Positions 50,736-58,225 of a stretch of DNA of 64,000 nucleotides are shown piece after piece (position 1 is the first letter of the stretch; each line of letters starts with the position of its first letter). Made by a program: the position numbers and the translations under genes. This DNA comes from Nostocoides sp. F2B08. GTDB lineage: Bacteria; Actinomycetota; Actinomycetes; Actinomycetales; Dermatophilaceae. The stretch lies in the NCBI RefSeq assembly GCF_009184895.1, contig NZ_WESE01000002.1, forward strand, positions 310,001-374,000, written 5' to 3'. The notes beneath the pieces were generated by a model that was not told the DNA's origin, searched no databases, and saw only the letters and a list, made by a program, of their open reading frames with translations.

Positions 50736-52162
50736 CCGCTGCGTCCCGTCAGGAGGGCGACCAGAGCGGCGGCGACGACCGGCGACGAGCCGAAGGACGT
50801 GATGTCGGCGGTTCCGCGGGGCCAGCCGCACTCGACGACGACGACCTCTCGGTCGTTCGCACGTAGCCGTGCGGCGAGGTCGAGAGCCGGGTGTCGACCG
50901 TCGATCGCGCGGCCGATGACGGCTACCTTGCAGGGTCCCGCGCCGAGGGGATCGGCACTGGCCTTTCCGTCGGGGTGAACCACCACCACCGATGGCTCGA
51001 TGTTGGCGGGGCCCCAGCCGACCCGGCCCACGGCCTCGTTCGCCGCCGACTCGACCTGGACGAGGAGAGCGGGCCCGGGAAGATCGAGCCACGCGCGGCC
51101 GGAGGCGGTGAGCTCGAACGCCTCTGTGACGTCCCCGACGGGTCCGACCGGTTCGGGACCCGGCTCGGATGTCAGAGACGAGAGACGCCCGATCCGGTCC
51201 AGGGCCTGCTCGAGCCGTCCGGCGCTGAGGCGGCCCGAGGTCACCGCGTCGACGATCGCGTCGACGACGGCGTCGTACTGCTCCTCGTCGGTCCGGGACC
51301 CCAGGCACAGCAGGTCGCACCCGGCGGCCAGGGCCCGGACGGCCGCCGCGGGGATCCCGATCCCGTCGCTGGCCCCGACCATGTCGAGCGCGTCCGTGAC
51401 GACCGTCCCGGTGAACCCGAGCCCGCCCCGCAGCTGCTCCTCGATGACCCGCGACGAGAACGTCACGACCGTGTCCGGGTCGAGAGCCGGCACGAGGAGG
51501 TGTGACGACATCACCGCAGGGACGCCCGCCGTGATGGCGGCTCGGAACGGGACGAGCTCACGTCGTTCGAGGACGGCCCGCTCGGCCGTGACGACGGGCA
51601 CGGTGAGGTGGGAGTCGGTGTGTGTCGCCCCGTGGCCCGGAAAGTGCTTGGCGCAAGAGGCCACACCGGTGGACTGCACGCCCCGGATCCAGGCGGTGCC
51701 GTGACGTGCGACGAGCTCGGGGTCGGCGCCGAAGCTGCGCACGCCGATCACCGGGTTGTCGGCGGCGGAGTTGACGTCGAGGACCGGGCCGAGGACGAGG
51801 GAGATCCCCAGACTTGCCGCCGCGGTCCCGATCCGGCGAGCTGAGTCATATGTGCGGGCAGGGTCGTCGAGTCGGCCGAGGACGGCGTTGCCCGGCTCGG
51901 GCGAGCCGTGCGGGTAGTGCACTCGCGTGACGTCACCGCCCTCCTCGTCCGTCGCCAGCAACAGCGGGCCGAGCTCGCGGAGCCGACCCAGCACGGGTGC
52001 CAGGCCGCCCGGGTCGGTGACGTTCGAGCCGTAGAGCGCGAGAGAGCCCACTCCCTCGTCACGGGCGCGACGGACCCAGTCGGGCACCGTCGTACCGGCG
52101 AACCCGGGCATGAGAGTCCCGGCGGCGAGGCGTCGCACCTCGGGTGAGCCACGCATACTCAT
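50732..52162 (-). CDS. GH3 beta-N-acetylhexosaminidase (NagZ-like)
   Basis: This 476-residue GH3 enzyme carries the NagZ signature KHFPGHGATHTDSH and the nucleophile segment VVTDALDMVGAS. The body starts at about residue 10 with LAAGTLMPGFAGTTVPDWVRRARDEGVGSLALYG and LLLATDEEGGDVTRV. It lacks a signal peptide, so it acts on intracellular GlcNAc-containing oligosaccharides brought in by the adjacent permease. The C-terminal part after residue 350 is an additional domain found in longer GH3 members. The start ATG AGT ATG CGT contains the only GTATGCG word of the cluster, at 52152-52158. Confidence 0.85.
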   Translation of the reverse strand: MSMRGSPEVRRLAAGTLMPGFAGTTVPDWVRRARDEGVGSLALYGSNVTDPGGLAPVLGRLRELGPLLLATDEEGGDVTRVHYPHGSPEPGNAVLGRLDDPARTYDSARRIGTAAASLGISLVLGPVLDVNSAADNPVIGVRSFGADPELVARHGTAWIRGVQSTGVASCAKHFPGHGATHTDSHLTVPVVTAERAVLERRELVPFRAAITAGVPAVMSSHLLVPALDPDTVVTFSSRVIEEQLRGGLGFTGTVVTDALDMVGASDGIGIPAAAVRALAAGCDLLCLGSRTDEEQYDAVVDAIVDAVTSGRLSAGRLEQALDRIGRLSSLTSEPGPEPVGPVGDVTEAFELTASGRAWLDLPGPALLVQVESAANEAVGRVGWGPANIEPSVVVVHPDGKASADPLGAGPCKVAVIGRAIDGRHPALDLAARLRANDREVVVVECGWPRGTADITSFGSSPVVAAALVALLTGRSG

Positions 52163-52998
52163 CCCTTGACCGCGCCGCTGACCAGGCCGCTGCTCAGACG
52201 GGACTGCACGATGAGGAAGAAGATGATGACCGGCACCGCGACCAGAGTCGAGGCGGCCATCACCTGGCCCCAGTCGATCTCGCGGTTCGCGCTGGCCTGG
52301 ATGAACCCTCGGAGCCACAGGGGCAGCGTGCGGTACTGCTCGTCCGTCATCGTCACGAGGGCGACGGTGAACTCGTTCCAGCACTGGAGGAAGGCGTAGA
52401 CGCCTGACGCGACCAGGCCGGGGGCGAGCAGGGGGAACGTGATGCGCAGGAACGCCTTGGTCCGTGAGAGGCCGTCGACCATCGCCGCCTCCTCGAGGTC
52501 GGCCGGCACACCGGCCACGAAGCCCCGCAGCATCCAGATCGTGAAGGGCACGACCGCCGCGGTGTAGAGGAAGGCCAGCCCGAGGATGTTGTTGAGCAGG
52601 TCGAGCGAGCTCATCATCTTGTACTGCGCGATGAACAGGCCCTCGGCGGGCAGCATCTGGATGAGCAGGAGCGCCAGGACGAAGGACCACCGTCCGCGGA
52701 ACCGGAACCGGCTGATCGCCAGCGCACCGAGGAAGGCGACTGCGAGACAGACGGCCACCGTGATCAGGGTGACCGCAAGTGACACCGTGAGCGCACGCAG
52801 GAAGCGAGGGTCCTCGACCACGGCGAGGAAGTTGTCGACCGAGCCGCCGAACGGCAGGAAGGTCGGCTGGGTGGCGGACAGAGTGATGTTGTCCAGGAAG
52901 GCCGAGTTGAGCATCCAGTAGACCGGGAAGACCCAGATGAAGGCGAGCACGACGGCGAGGACGCCGCGCGCGCGGCGGAGCACATGGGGGGCGGTCAT
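52159..52998 (-). CDS. carbohydrate ABC permease (MalG/NgcG-like)
   Basis: This 279-residue inner-membrane permease has six spans, the EAA loop EEAAMVDGLSRTKAFLRITFPLLAPGLVASGVYAF, and an early VLAFIWVFPVYWMLNSAF. It is the second permease of a carbohydrate uptake 1 family importer. The start at 52998 overlaps the first permease by four bases. Confidence 0.85.
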   Translation of the reverse strand: MTAPHVLRRARGVLAVVLAFIWVFPVYWMLNSAFLDNITLSATQPTFLPFGGSVDNFLAVVEDPRFLRALTVSLAVTLITVAVCLAVAFLGALAISRFRFRGRWSFVLALLLIQMLPAEGLFIAQYKMMSSLDLLNNILGLAFLYTAAVVPFTIWMLRGFVAGVPADLEEAAMVDGLSRTKAFLRITFPLLAPGLVASGVYAFLQCWNEFTVALVTMTDEQYRTLPLWLRGFIQASANREIDWGQVMAASTLVAVPVIIFFLIVQSRLSSGLVSGAVKG

Positions 52999-53948
52999 GC
53001 GGAGTCCTTGAGCAGGGAGCGGACGTAGGGCCACGCGACGAGAACGGTGAGGACGAGCATGATCACCGAGATCGCGCTGGCCGTGCCGAAGTCACCTGTG
53101 CCGGTGCCGAGACGGTAGACGTAGGTGCCGAGGACGTCGGTCTGGGCCGCGAACCCACCGGCGTCCTGGAGGAACTTGATCTGGGTGAAGACGCGCAGGT
53201 CCCAGACGATCTGGAGCAGCAGCACGATGGAGAGCACCGGCGCGACGAGCGGCATGACGATGTAACGCACCCGCTGCATCGACGAGGCGCCGTCCAGGGC
53301 GGCTGCCTCCATGACCTCACCGGAGATCTGGGTGAGGGCGGCGCTCAGGGAGAGCGCGACGAACGGCACGCTCATCCAGATGACGATGACGGCGGCGACG
53401 GCGAAGAACGAGAGGGGCTCGACGAGCCAGTTGTGCCCGGAGGCCGGGATGCCGATCTGCTCGAGCGTCCAGTTGAGCAGACCACGACGCCAGTCGACGA
53501 TCCAGATCCACACCGTCATGGTGGCGACGACGGGCATGGCCCAGGCCAGCAGCAGAGCCAGCTGCAGGATGGTCCGCGGGACCCGGCCGACACTGTTGAG
53601 CAGCAGCGCGATCAGGCCGCCGATGAGGACCGTCGCGAAGGCGCAGACGAGGCAGAAGGCGATCGAACGCAGCAGGACCGGCCAGAACGCGCCGTCGCTG
53701 AAGACGTCGACGAAGTTGCCGAGACCGACCCACTCCGCGGGCTGCCCGAACTGCTGGGCCAGGCCGTACTCGTGCAGGCTCGCCCACAGCTGCCAGCCGA
53801 GCGGGTAGCCGAGGGCACCGAGGAGGACGAGCACGCTCGGGACCAGGAGCAGGAGCGGCAGTCGTCCACCCCTACGGCGGGACGGCCGGGCCGGACCGGC
53901 CGCAGGGGCCTCCACCACCGGTGGCGCCGTGGTCGCGGTCGTGGACAT
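52995..53948 (-). CDS. carbohydrate ABC permease (MalF/NgcF-like)
   Basis: This 317-residue permease has a Pro/Ala-rich cytoplasmic N-terminus, six main spans, WVGLGNFVDVFSDGAFWPVLLRSIAF and the EAA loop MEAAALDGASSMQRVRYIVMPLVAPVLSIVLLL. It pairs with the gene at 52159. GGAGGAG lies before the ATG at 53948. A strong stem-loop (54008-54040) separates it from the binding-protein gene. Confidence 0.85.
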   Translation of the reverse strand: MSTTATTAPPVVEAPAAGPARPSRRRGGRLPLLLLVPSVLVLLGALGYPLGWQLWASLHEYGLAQQFGQPAEWVGLGNFVDVFSDGAFWPVLLRSIAFCLVCAFATVLIGGLIALLLNSVGRVPRTILQLALLLAWAMPVVATMTVWIWIVDWRRGLLNWTLEQIGIPASGHNWLVEPLSFFAVAAVIVIWMSVPFVALSLSAALTQISGEVMEAAALDGASSMQRVRYIVMPLVAPVLSIVLLLQIVWDLRVFTQIKFLQDAGGFAAQTDVLGTYVYRLGTGTGDFGTASAISVIMLVLTVLVAWPYVRSLLKDSA

Positions 53949-54007
53949 GCTCTCCTCCGTTCGGGTGGGGGTGGGGGTGGGTTCGGATCGAGGGTTTCGG
54001 GTGGGGT

Positions 54008-54040
54008 GCGGGTGCCGGGCCGGGGGGACCCGGCACCCGC
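54008..54040 (-). terminator. intercistronic stem-loop after the binding-protein gene
   Basis: A perfect 12-base stem (GCGGGTGCCGGG at 54008-54019, CCCGGCACCCGC at 54029-54040) with a nine-base loop lies between the binding-protein stop (54082) and the permease start (53948). No T-run follows. Such hairpins in ABC operons usually stabilise the upstream message and reduce read-through rather than terminate fully. Confidence 0.65.
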
Positions 54041-54081
54041 ACTGTGTCACTCAGGTGACTGTCACAGTGAGGCGGGCGGCG

Positions 54082-55443
54082 TCACTGGGCGTTGAGGACC
54101 GGCGTGATGCGCGCGTCGTACTCCGCCGCGAGCGCGGCGAGGTCTTCGGCGTCACGGATCTTGCCGAAGAACTCCTCCATGAGGCCCTGGGCCTCGACCG
54201 CGGCCCAGCCCGGGGCGGCCGGGGTCAGCTTGGAGTTGCTCGCCGAGTCGATCGTCGCCTGGGCGAACTGGTCCGTGCCGAGCGCCGAGACGTAGTCGCT
54301 GTTCGCGGGACCGAGACCGTTCTCGCCGAGCATGGTCTGGTACTCCTCGCTATAGATGATCCGCAGCAGGTCCTTGGCCAGGTCGGGGTTCTGCGAGGCC
54401 GCCGAGATGGCGAGGTTCGAGCCGCCCGCGAAGACGGGGGCCGGCTCACCGTCGTTGCCGGGCAGCGGGAAGACCCCGAAGGTCTCGTCGTTCCACTCGC
54501 GCACCTTGGCGCCCTCGTCGTTGGTCGTCAGGTCACCGATGGACCAGCGCGCCCAACCCGGCGCCATGATGGTCGCCGCCGACAGGCCGGTCGTGCCGGT
54601 CACCTCGCCGGACTCGTCGACGATCTCGTCGCTGTCGTTGATGTACAGCCACGGGGCTGCGTCCTTGGCGTCGGCCGGGGCGTTCGACGCCGCGCGGTAG
54701 ATCTCCTGGAGCTGGGCCAGTCCCTCGAGGGTGTTCGGGTCGGACAGCGTCGAGGTCCACTCCCCGTCGGACTCGGTCGCGAGCTCGCCGCCGTTGGCGA
54801 AGATCCACGAGATCCCGTTGCGCCAGTCCTGGCCCCCGAGGAACAGCCCGCTGAAGTCCTCGATCGCGCGGGGGTTCTCCTCGGCGATCTGGGTGACGGC
54901 GGAGTTGAACTCCTCGAGCGTCGTGGGCATCGGGACGCCCGCCTCCTGCCAGAGGTCCTTGCGGTAGAACATGTAGCGCGACCCGAAGTAGTAGGGCAGG
55001 GCGTACTGCTTGCCGTCGACGCTGCCGACGTCGACGAACGACTGGAGCAGCTTCTCACCCCCGAGCTCGGGGTAGATGTCGGAGATGTCGAGGAAGGCCC
55101 CGACGTTGGTGAAGGTCGGCGACTGGGTGTTGCCGAGCTCGGTGACGTCCGGGGTGTTGTTCGGGTCGGGCAGCGACGTCGTCAGCTTGGTGACGATGTC
55201 GCCCCACGACTGCTCCTCGATGTTCAGCGTGGCGCCGGTCTCCTCGGCGAACGTGTCCTTGAGATAGGTGCGCAGCTCCTCCGGGGTGTCCCCCCCGACC
55301 ACCCACATGGTGATCGTCGTGTCGGAGTTGTCGGCAGGCGCGCTGGAGGTCGGGTCGGCGGCCGTGTCACCGGTGCTGCCGCCGCAGGCGGTCAGCAGCA
55401 ACGACGCGGCCACTCCCGCGGCCAGGACGAGACGAGACTTCAT
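54082..55443 (-). CDS. extracellular solute-binding lipoprotein (amino-sugar importer)
   Basis: This 453-residue family 1 solute-binding protein has a lipoprotein signal, residues 1-20, ending in LLTAC with Cys20, followed by a Gly/Ser/Thr/Ala linker to about 42. The mature fold includes TITMWVVGGDTPEELRTYLKDTFAEETGATLNIEEQSWGDIVTKL and GKQYALPYYFGSRYMFYRKDLWQEAGV. The neighbouring hexosaminidase and ROK kinase suggest N-acetylglucosamine oligomers as cargo. GGAGAAAG precedes the ATG. The gene follows the ROK regulator by 63 bases. Confidence 0.85.
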   Translation of the reverse strand: MKSRLVLAAGVAASLLLTACGGSTGDTAADPTSSAPADNSDTTITMWVVGGDTPEELRTYLKDTFAEETGATLNIEEQSWGDIVTKLTTSLPDPNNTPDVTELGNTQSPTFTNVGAFLDISDIYPELGGEKLLQSFVDVGSVDGKQYALPYYFGSRYMFYRKDLWQEAGVPMPTTLEEFNSAVTQIAEENPRAIEDFSGLFLGGQDWRNGISWIFANGGELATESDGEWTSTLSDPNTLEGLAQLQEIYRAASNAPADAKDAAPWLYINDSDEIVDESGEVTGTTGLSAATIMAPGWARWSIGDLTTNDEGAKVREWNDETFGVFPLPGNDGEPAPVFAGGSNLAISAASQNPDLAKDLLRIIYSEEYQTMLGENGLGPANSDYVSALGTDQFAQATIDSASNSKLTPAAPGWAAVEAQGLMEEFFGKIRDAEDLAALAAEYDARITPVLNAQ

Positions 55444-55506
55444 TGTTCTTTCTCCTTCGATATGGCGACGCGTCGCGCGTCAGTGGTGACCGGGGGCGGT
55501 CCGGAC

Positions 55507-56646
55507 TCAGACGAGTCCAAGCTGGGATCCGAGGACGAGCGCGGCGGCGCCGCGCAGGACGATGTCGCCCGGCTGGACCGAACGACGGACGGTGAGGTCG
55601 AGCGGGAGGCGCGACAGGATGCGGTCGTGCACCGCACGCTCGGTGGCCAGGAGCAGCTCGTCGATGACGAGGTGCTCGGGGCCGTCGATGACGACCTCCC
55701 CGAGGTCGAGTGCCGCGACGATGGGGGCGAGCGCGATGCCGAGCCGCTCGCCCGCCTCGGTGACCGCTGCTTCGCGGCCACCCTCGGTGGGATTCGCGAG
55801 CGCGGTCTCCAGGCTCGGCGCCGAGACCCAGGTCTCGAGGCACCCGCGACGGCCGCACCGGCACAGTCGGCCTCCGTCGGTCCCGACCGTCACGTGCCCG
55901 ATCTCACCGGCCGCGCCGTGGGCGCCGCGGACCGGTTGTCCGCCGACGACGAGCCCGGCACCGAGGCCGCGGCCGATGCGGATGAGGAGGAGGTCGTCCG
56001 CCCCGGCCCCGAGGGCGTACTCGGCACGGACGGCGGCGTCGGCGTCGTTGCAGACCTCGACCGGAAGTCCGGTCGCGAGGGCGAGCTCCGCACCGAGGTG
56101 GACCTCCGTCCACCCGAGGTTGGGCGCCATCGTGATGACGCCGGCGCTGGTGACGATGCCGGGGCTGCCGACACCGACGCCCAGAACCGGCGCAGGCGAG
56201 GCCGCGACCGCCTCGAGCGCCAGGTCGACGACGACCTGCGGGTCGACTCCGGCCTCGCTCTGCTCAAGGGGACGGTCCAGGCGAACGACGACGGTCCCGT
56301 CGAGGTCCAGGACAGCGGCCCGAAGAGACTCGTAGGCGGTCAGGTCGAGCGCGACGACCGCACGTCCGGACCGGTTGACGTCGACCAGGACGCCGGGCTT
56401 GCCCGGACGGTTCTGCTCCTCCATCCCGGTCTCGACGAGGTGACCGCGGTCGATGAGCTCGGCGACGAGGTCGGACACGGCGGGTCGGGTCAGTCCAGTT
56501 CCACGAGCTATCGTGGCCCGGCTCGTCGGCCCGCCGGCGTGGACCAGCCGCAGGACGAGGGCCAGGTTGTGCTCACGGGTCTGTGCGGACCGGACCGCCG
56601 TTCGGCTCGAGCGCTGGGCGGCGCGAGGCTGGGTCGTCGCTGACAT
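55507..56646 (-). CDS. ROK-family transcriptional regulator (NagC/XylR-like)
   Basis: This 379-residue protein has an N-terminal winged helix (REHNLALVLRLVHAGGPTSRATIARGTGLTRPAVSDLVAELIDRGHLVETG) and a ROK sugar-binding domain with VALDLTA, GEIGHVTVG and the zinc motif LCRCGRRGCLETW. It likely represses the following transporter and hexosaminidase genes until an amino sugar or its phosphate binds. Its start codon is two bases from a near-perfect palindrome, consistent with autoregulation. Confidence 0.87.
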   Translation of the reverse strand: MSATTQPRAAQRSSRTAVRSAQTREHNLALVLRLVHAGGPTSRATIARGTGLTRPAVSDLVAELIDRGHLVETGMEEQNRPGKPGVLVDVNRSGRAVVALDLTAYESLRAAVLDLDGTVVVRLDRPLEQSEAGVDPQVVVDLALEAVAASPAPVLGVGVGSPGIVTSAGVITMAPNLGWTEVHLGAELALATGLPVEVCNDADAAVRAEYALGAGADDLLLIRIGRGLGAGLVVGGQPVRGAHGAAGEIGHVTVGTDGGRLCRCGRRGCLETWVSAPSLETALANPTEGGREAAVTEAGERLGIALAPIVAALDLGEVVIDGPEHLVIDELLLATERAVHDRILSRLPLDLTVRRSVQPGDIVLRGAAALVLGSQLGLV

Positions 56647-56647
56647 G

Positions 56648-56672
56648 TTTGTTAGTAAACACTACTAACAAA
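56648..56672. promoter_or_regulatory. ROK regulator operator (10-base inverted repeat)
   Basis: Arms TTTGTTAGTA (56648-56657) and TACTAACAAA (56663-56672) are perfect inverse complements around AACAC. The AT-rich palindrome in GC-rich DNA, touching the regulator start at 56646, is very likely its own operator. No second copy is seen upstream of the binding-protein gene. Confidence 0.75.
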
Positions 56673-56699
56673 CCCGAAGCAAGCCCGATCCCGGTGAGC

Positions 56700-57167
56700 T
56701 CACTCGTGGACGTGCGACTCCTCGTCCGGCGGACCGTCGATGGTCCACGGGCCCGCGCCCTCGACGACATCGACGACCATGGCCGAGAAGCGCGGGCAGG
56801 CGGCGATGTCGTGGGCCTCGCAACGCAGCGCATGCTCGGTCATCATCCGGGACCTCTCGAGCTCCCGCTCACGCTCGTCGAGCGCCCGCAGATGCTCCTC
56901 GAGCACCGCGCGCCGTCCGGGGCGGTCGGCGTCGAGCAGCGCGCCGATCTGCTCCAGTGTCATGCCCGCCACCTGGTTGCGCAGGATCACCGCGATGCGG
57001 ACGATCTCGTCGGCCCCGTAGCGCCGGTAACCCGAGGCGTCCCGGCGGGGCGTGAGCAGACCCTCGTCCTCCCAGTAGCGCAGCACGTGGGTCGCCAGGT
57101 CGAAGCGGGCTGCGACCTCACCGATGGACAGGTTCCGCGGACCGTCGGAGTTCCCTCTTGCCTTCAT
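56700..57167 (-). CDS. MerR-family regulator
   Basis: This 155-residue protein has the MerR DNA-binding head LSIGEVAARFDLATHVLRYWEDEGLLTPRRDASGYRRYGADEIVRIAVI and a coiled-coil dimerisation helix (LDERERELERSRMMTEHAL). The C-terminal CEAHDIAACPRFSAMV...SHVHE holds two Cys and several His that could sense a metal or thiol-reactive agent. It is divergent from a thioredoxin-reductase-like gene, which is the probable target. The start ATG overlaps the shared palindrome. Confidence 0.82.
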   Translation of the reverse strand: MKARGNSDGPRNLSIGEVAARFDLATHVLRYWEDEGLLTPRRDASGYRRYGADEIVRIAVILRNQVAGMTLEQIGALLDADRPGRRAVLEEHLRALDERERELERSRMMTEHALRCEAHDIAACPRFSAMVVDVVEGAGPWTIDGPPDEESHVHE

Positions 57168-57186
57168 GTCAACCTGAAGGTACAGC
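57158..57186 (+). promoter_or_regulatory. MerR-type operator/promoter for the reductase gene
   Basis: Arms CCTTCA (57161-57166) and TGAAGG (57175-57180) with an eight-base centre lie between a plus-strand TTGCCT (57158-57163) and TACAGC (57181-57186). The palindrome thus occupies the promoter spacer, as in MerR-regulated promoters. The measured -35 to -10 spacing by eye is 17 bases, not the stretched 19-20 of classical MerR promoters, so the -10 assignment is tentative. Confidence 0.45.
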
Positions 57187-57194
57187 ATCCCTCT

Positions 57195-58076
57195 ATGGCG
57201 ACAGACATCACGACAGACATCCTCATCGTCGGCGGTGGCCCGGCCGGGCTGCAGGCGGCGCTGAGCATCGGCCGGGTTCACCGCAACGCGGTCGTGCTCG
57301 ACGACGGCCACTACCGCAACGCGACCGTCGCGCACATGCACAACCTCATCGGCGCCGACGGGACCCCACCCGAGGACTTCCGCAGCAGGGCGCGGGACGA
57401 GATCCGCGCATACGAGACGATCCGGCTGGTGAACGCCCGGGCGAGCGGATCGGTGACCGCCGAGGGTGGCTTCGTGACCACGCTCGACGGCGGCGGAGTC
57501 GTCCGCAGCCGCGCGGTGGTCCTGGCGAGCGGTGTGCGCGACGAGCTGCCGACCGTGCCGGGGCTCGATGAGGTGTGGGGAGGACGAGTGGCGCACTGCC
57601 CCTTCTGCCACGCCCACGAGTTCGCGGGCGGGCGGTTCGGCATCCTCGGAACGGCGGCGGCGGGGCATCTGTCGACCATGCTCGCGCCGATCGCCGGGTC
57701 GGTCATGGTGCTCCCGCTGGCGGGTGACGAGGTCGACGGCCAGGGGGTCGATCGGCCACCGGTCGTCGGTATGCGCGACACCGGGGCCGCACTCGAGGTC
57801 ACCCTCGCCGACGGCTCGGTCGAGTCGGTCGACGTGGCCTTCATCGTGCCAACGCTGCGGCAGCGTTCCGACCTGCCGGCACTGCTCGGGCTCGAGCTCA
57901 ACCCGTCCGGCTGCGTGCGCGTCGACGAGTTCCAGCGGACCAGCGTGCCCGGCGTTCTTGCGGCGGGCGACATGGCGCACCTGCCGGCGTACCCGATGCC
58001 GATGGCCTCGGTCGCCTCCGCGACGGCCGCCGGGCAGCTCGCCGCGTCGGCGGCGATCATGTTTCTGATGTCCTAA
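57195..58076 (+). CDS. thioredoxin-reductase-like flavoprotein
   Basis: This 293-residue FAD/NAD(P)-dependent disulphide oxidoreductase has FAD motif LIVGGGPAGLQAALSIGR, the redox pair Cys135/Cys138 in AHCPFCHAHEF, and C-terminal VPGVLAAGDMAHLPAYPMPMASVASATAAGQLAA. True thioredoxin reductases have CATC, and CPFC with the adjacent His is the variant seen in uncharacterised actinobacterial relatives. It is probably switched on through the MerR regulator. The start is very close to the promoter, implying a short or absent leader. Confidence 0.83.
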   Translation: MATDITTDILIVGGGPAGLQAALSIGRVHRNAVVLDDGHYRNATVAHMHNLIGADGTPPEDFRSRARDEIRAYETIRLVNARASGSVTAEGGFVTTLDGGGVVRSRAVVLASGVRDELPTVPGLDEVWGGRVAHCPFCHAHEFAGGRFGILGTAAAGHLSTMLAPIAGSVMVLPLAGDEVDGQGVDRPPVVGMRDTGAALEVTLADGSVESVDVAFIVPTLRQRSDLPALLGLELNPSGCVRVDEFQRTSVPGVLAAGDMAHLPAYPMPMASVASATAAGQLAASAAIMFLMS

Positions 58077-58142
58077 CCCGCCGGGGCGGAGCGAGGCGGT
58101 CGATGTGCATCGGCCGAGGCGTGTCGTTACCGTGGAGAGGGT

Positions 58143-58185
58143 GCAGCGATGACGGGGCCGTCGTCGCTGCCTTTCTCTTTCTCCC
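58143..58185 (+). terminator. hairpin with T-rich tail upstream of sulP
   Basis: GCAGCGATGACG (58143-58154) pairs with CGTCGTCGCTGC (58159-58170) through 11 Watson-Crick pairs and one G-T wobble around a four-base loop. The run CTTTCTCTTTCTC follows at 58171. It could end the reductase transcript or act as an attenuator in the sulP leader. Confidence 0.6.
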
Positions 58186-58225
58186 CTGCCTCGCAGCTCC
58201 CCCCATCGACCTTCCAGGACTTCCT

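Noticed and set aside
53929-56643. A 900-codon plus-strand open frame across the sugar cluster
   Set aside because: It crosses three well-supported minus-strand genes and an intergenic hairpin and has no recognisable domain; high GC removes stop codons.
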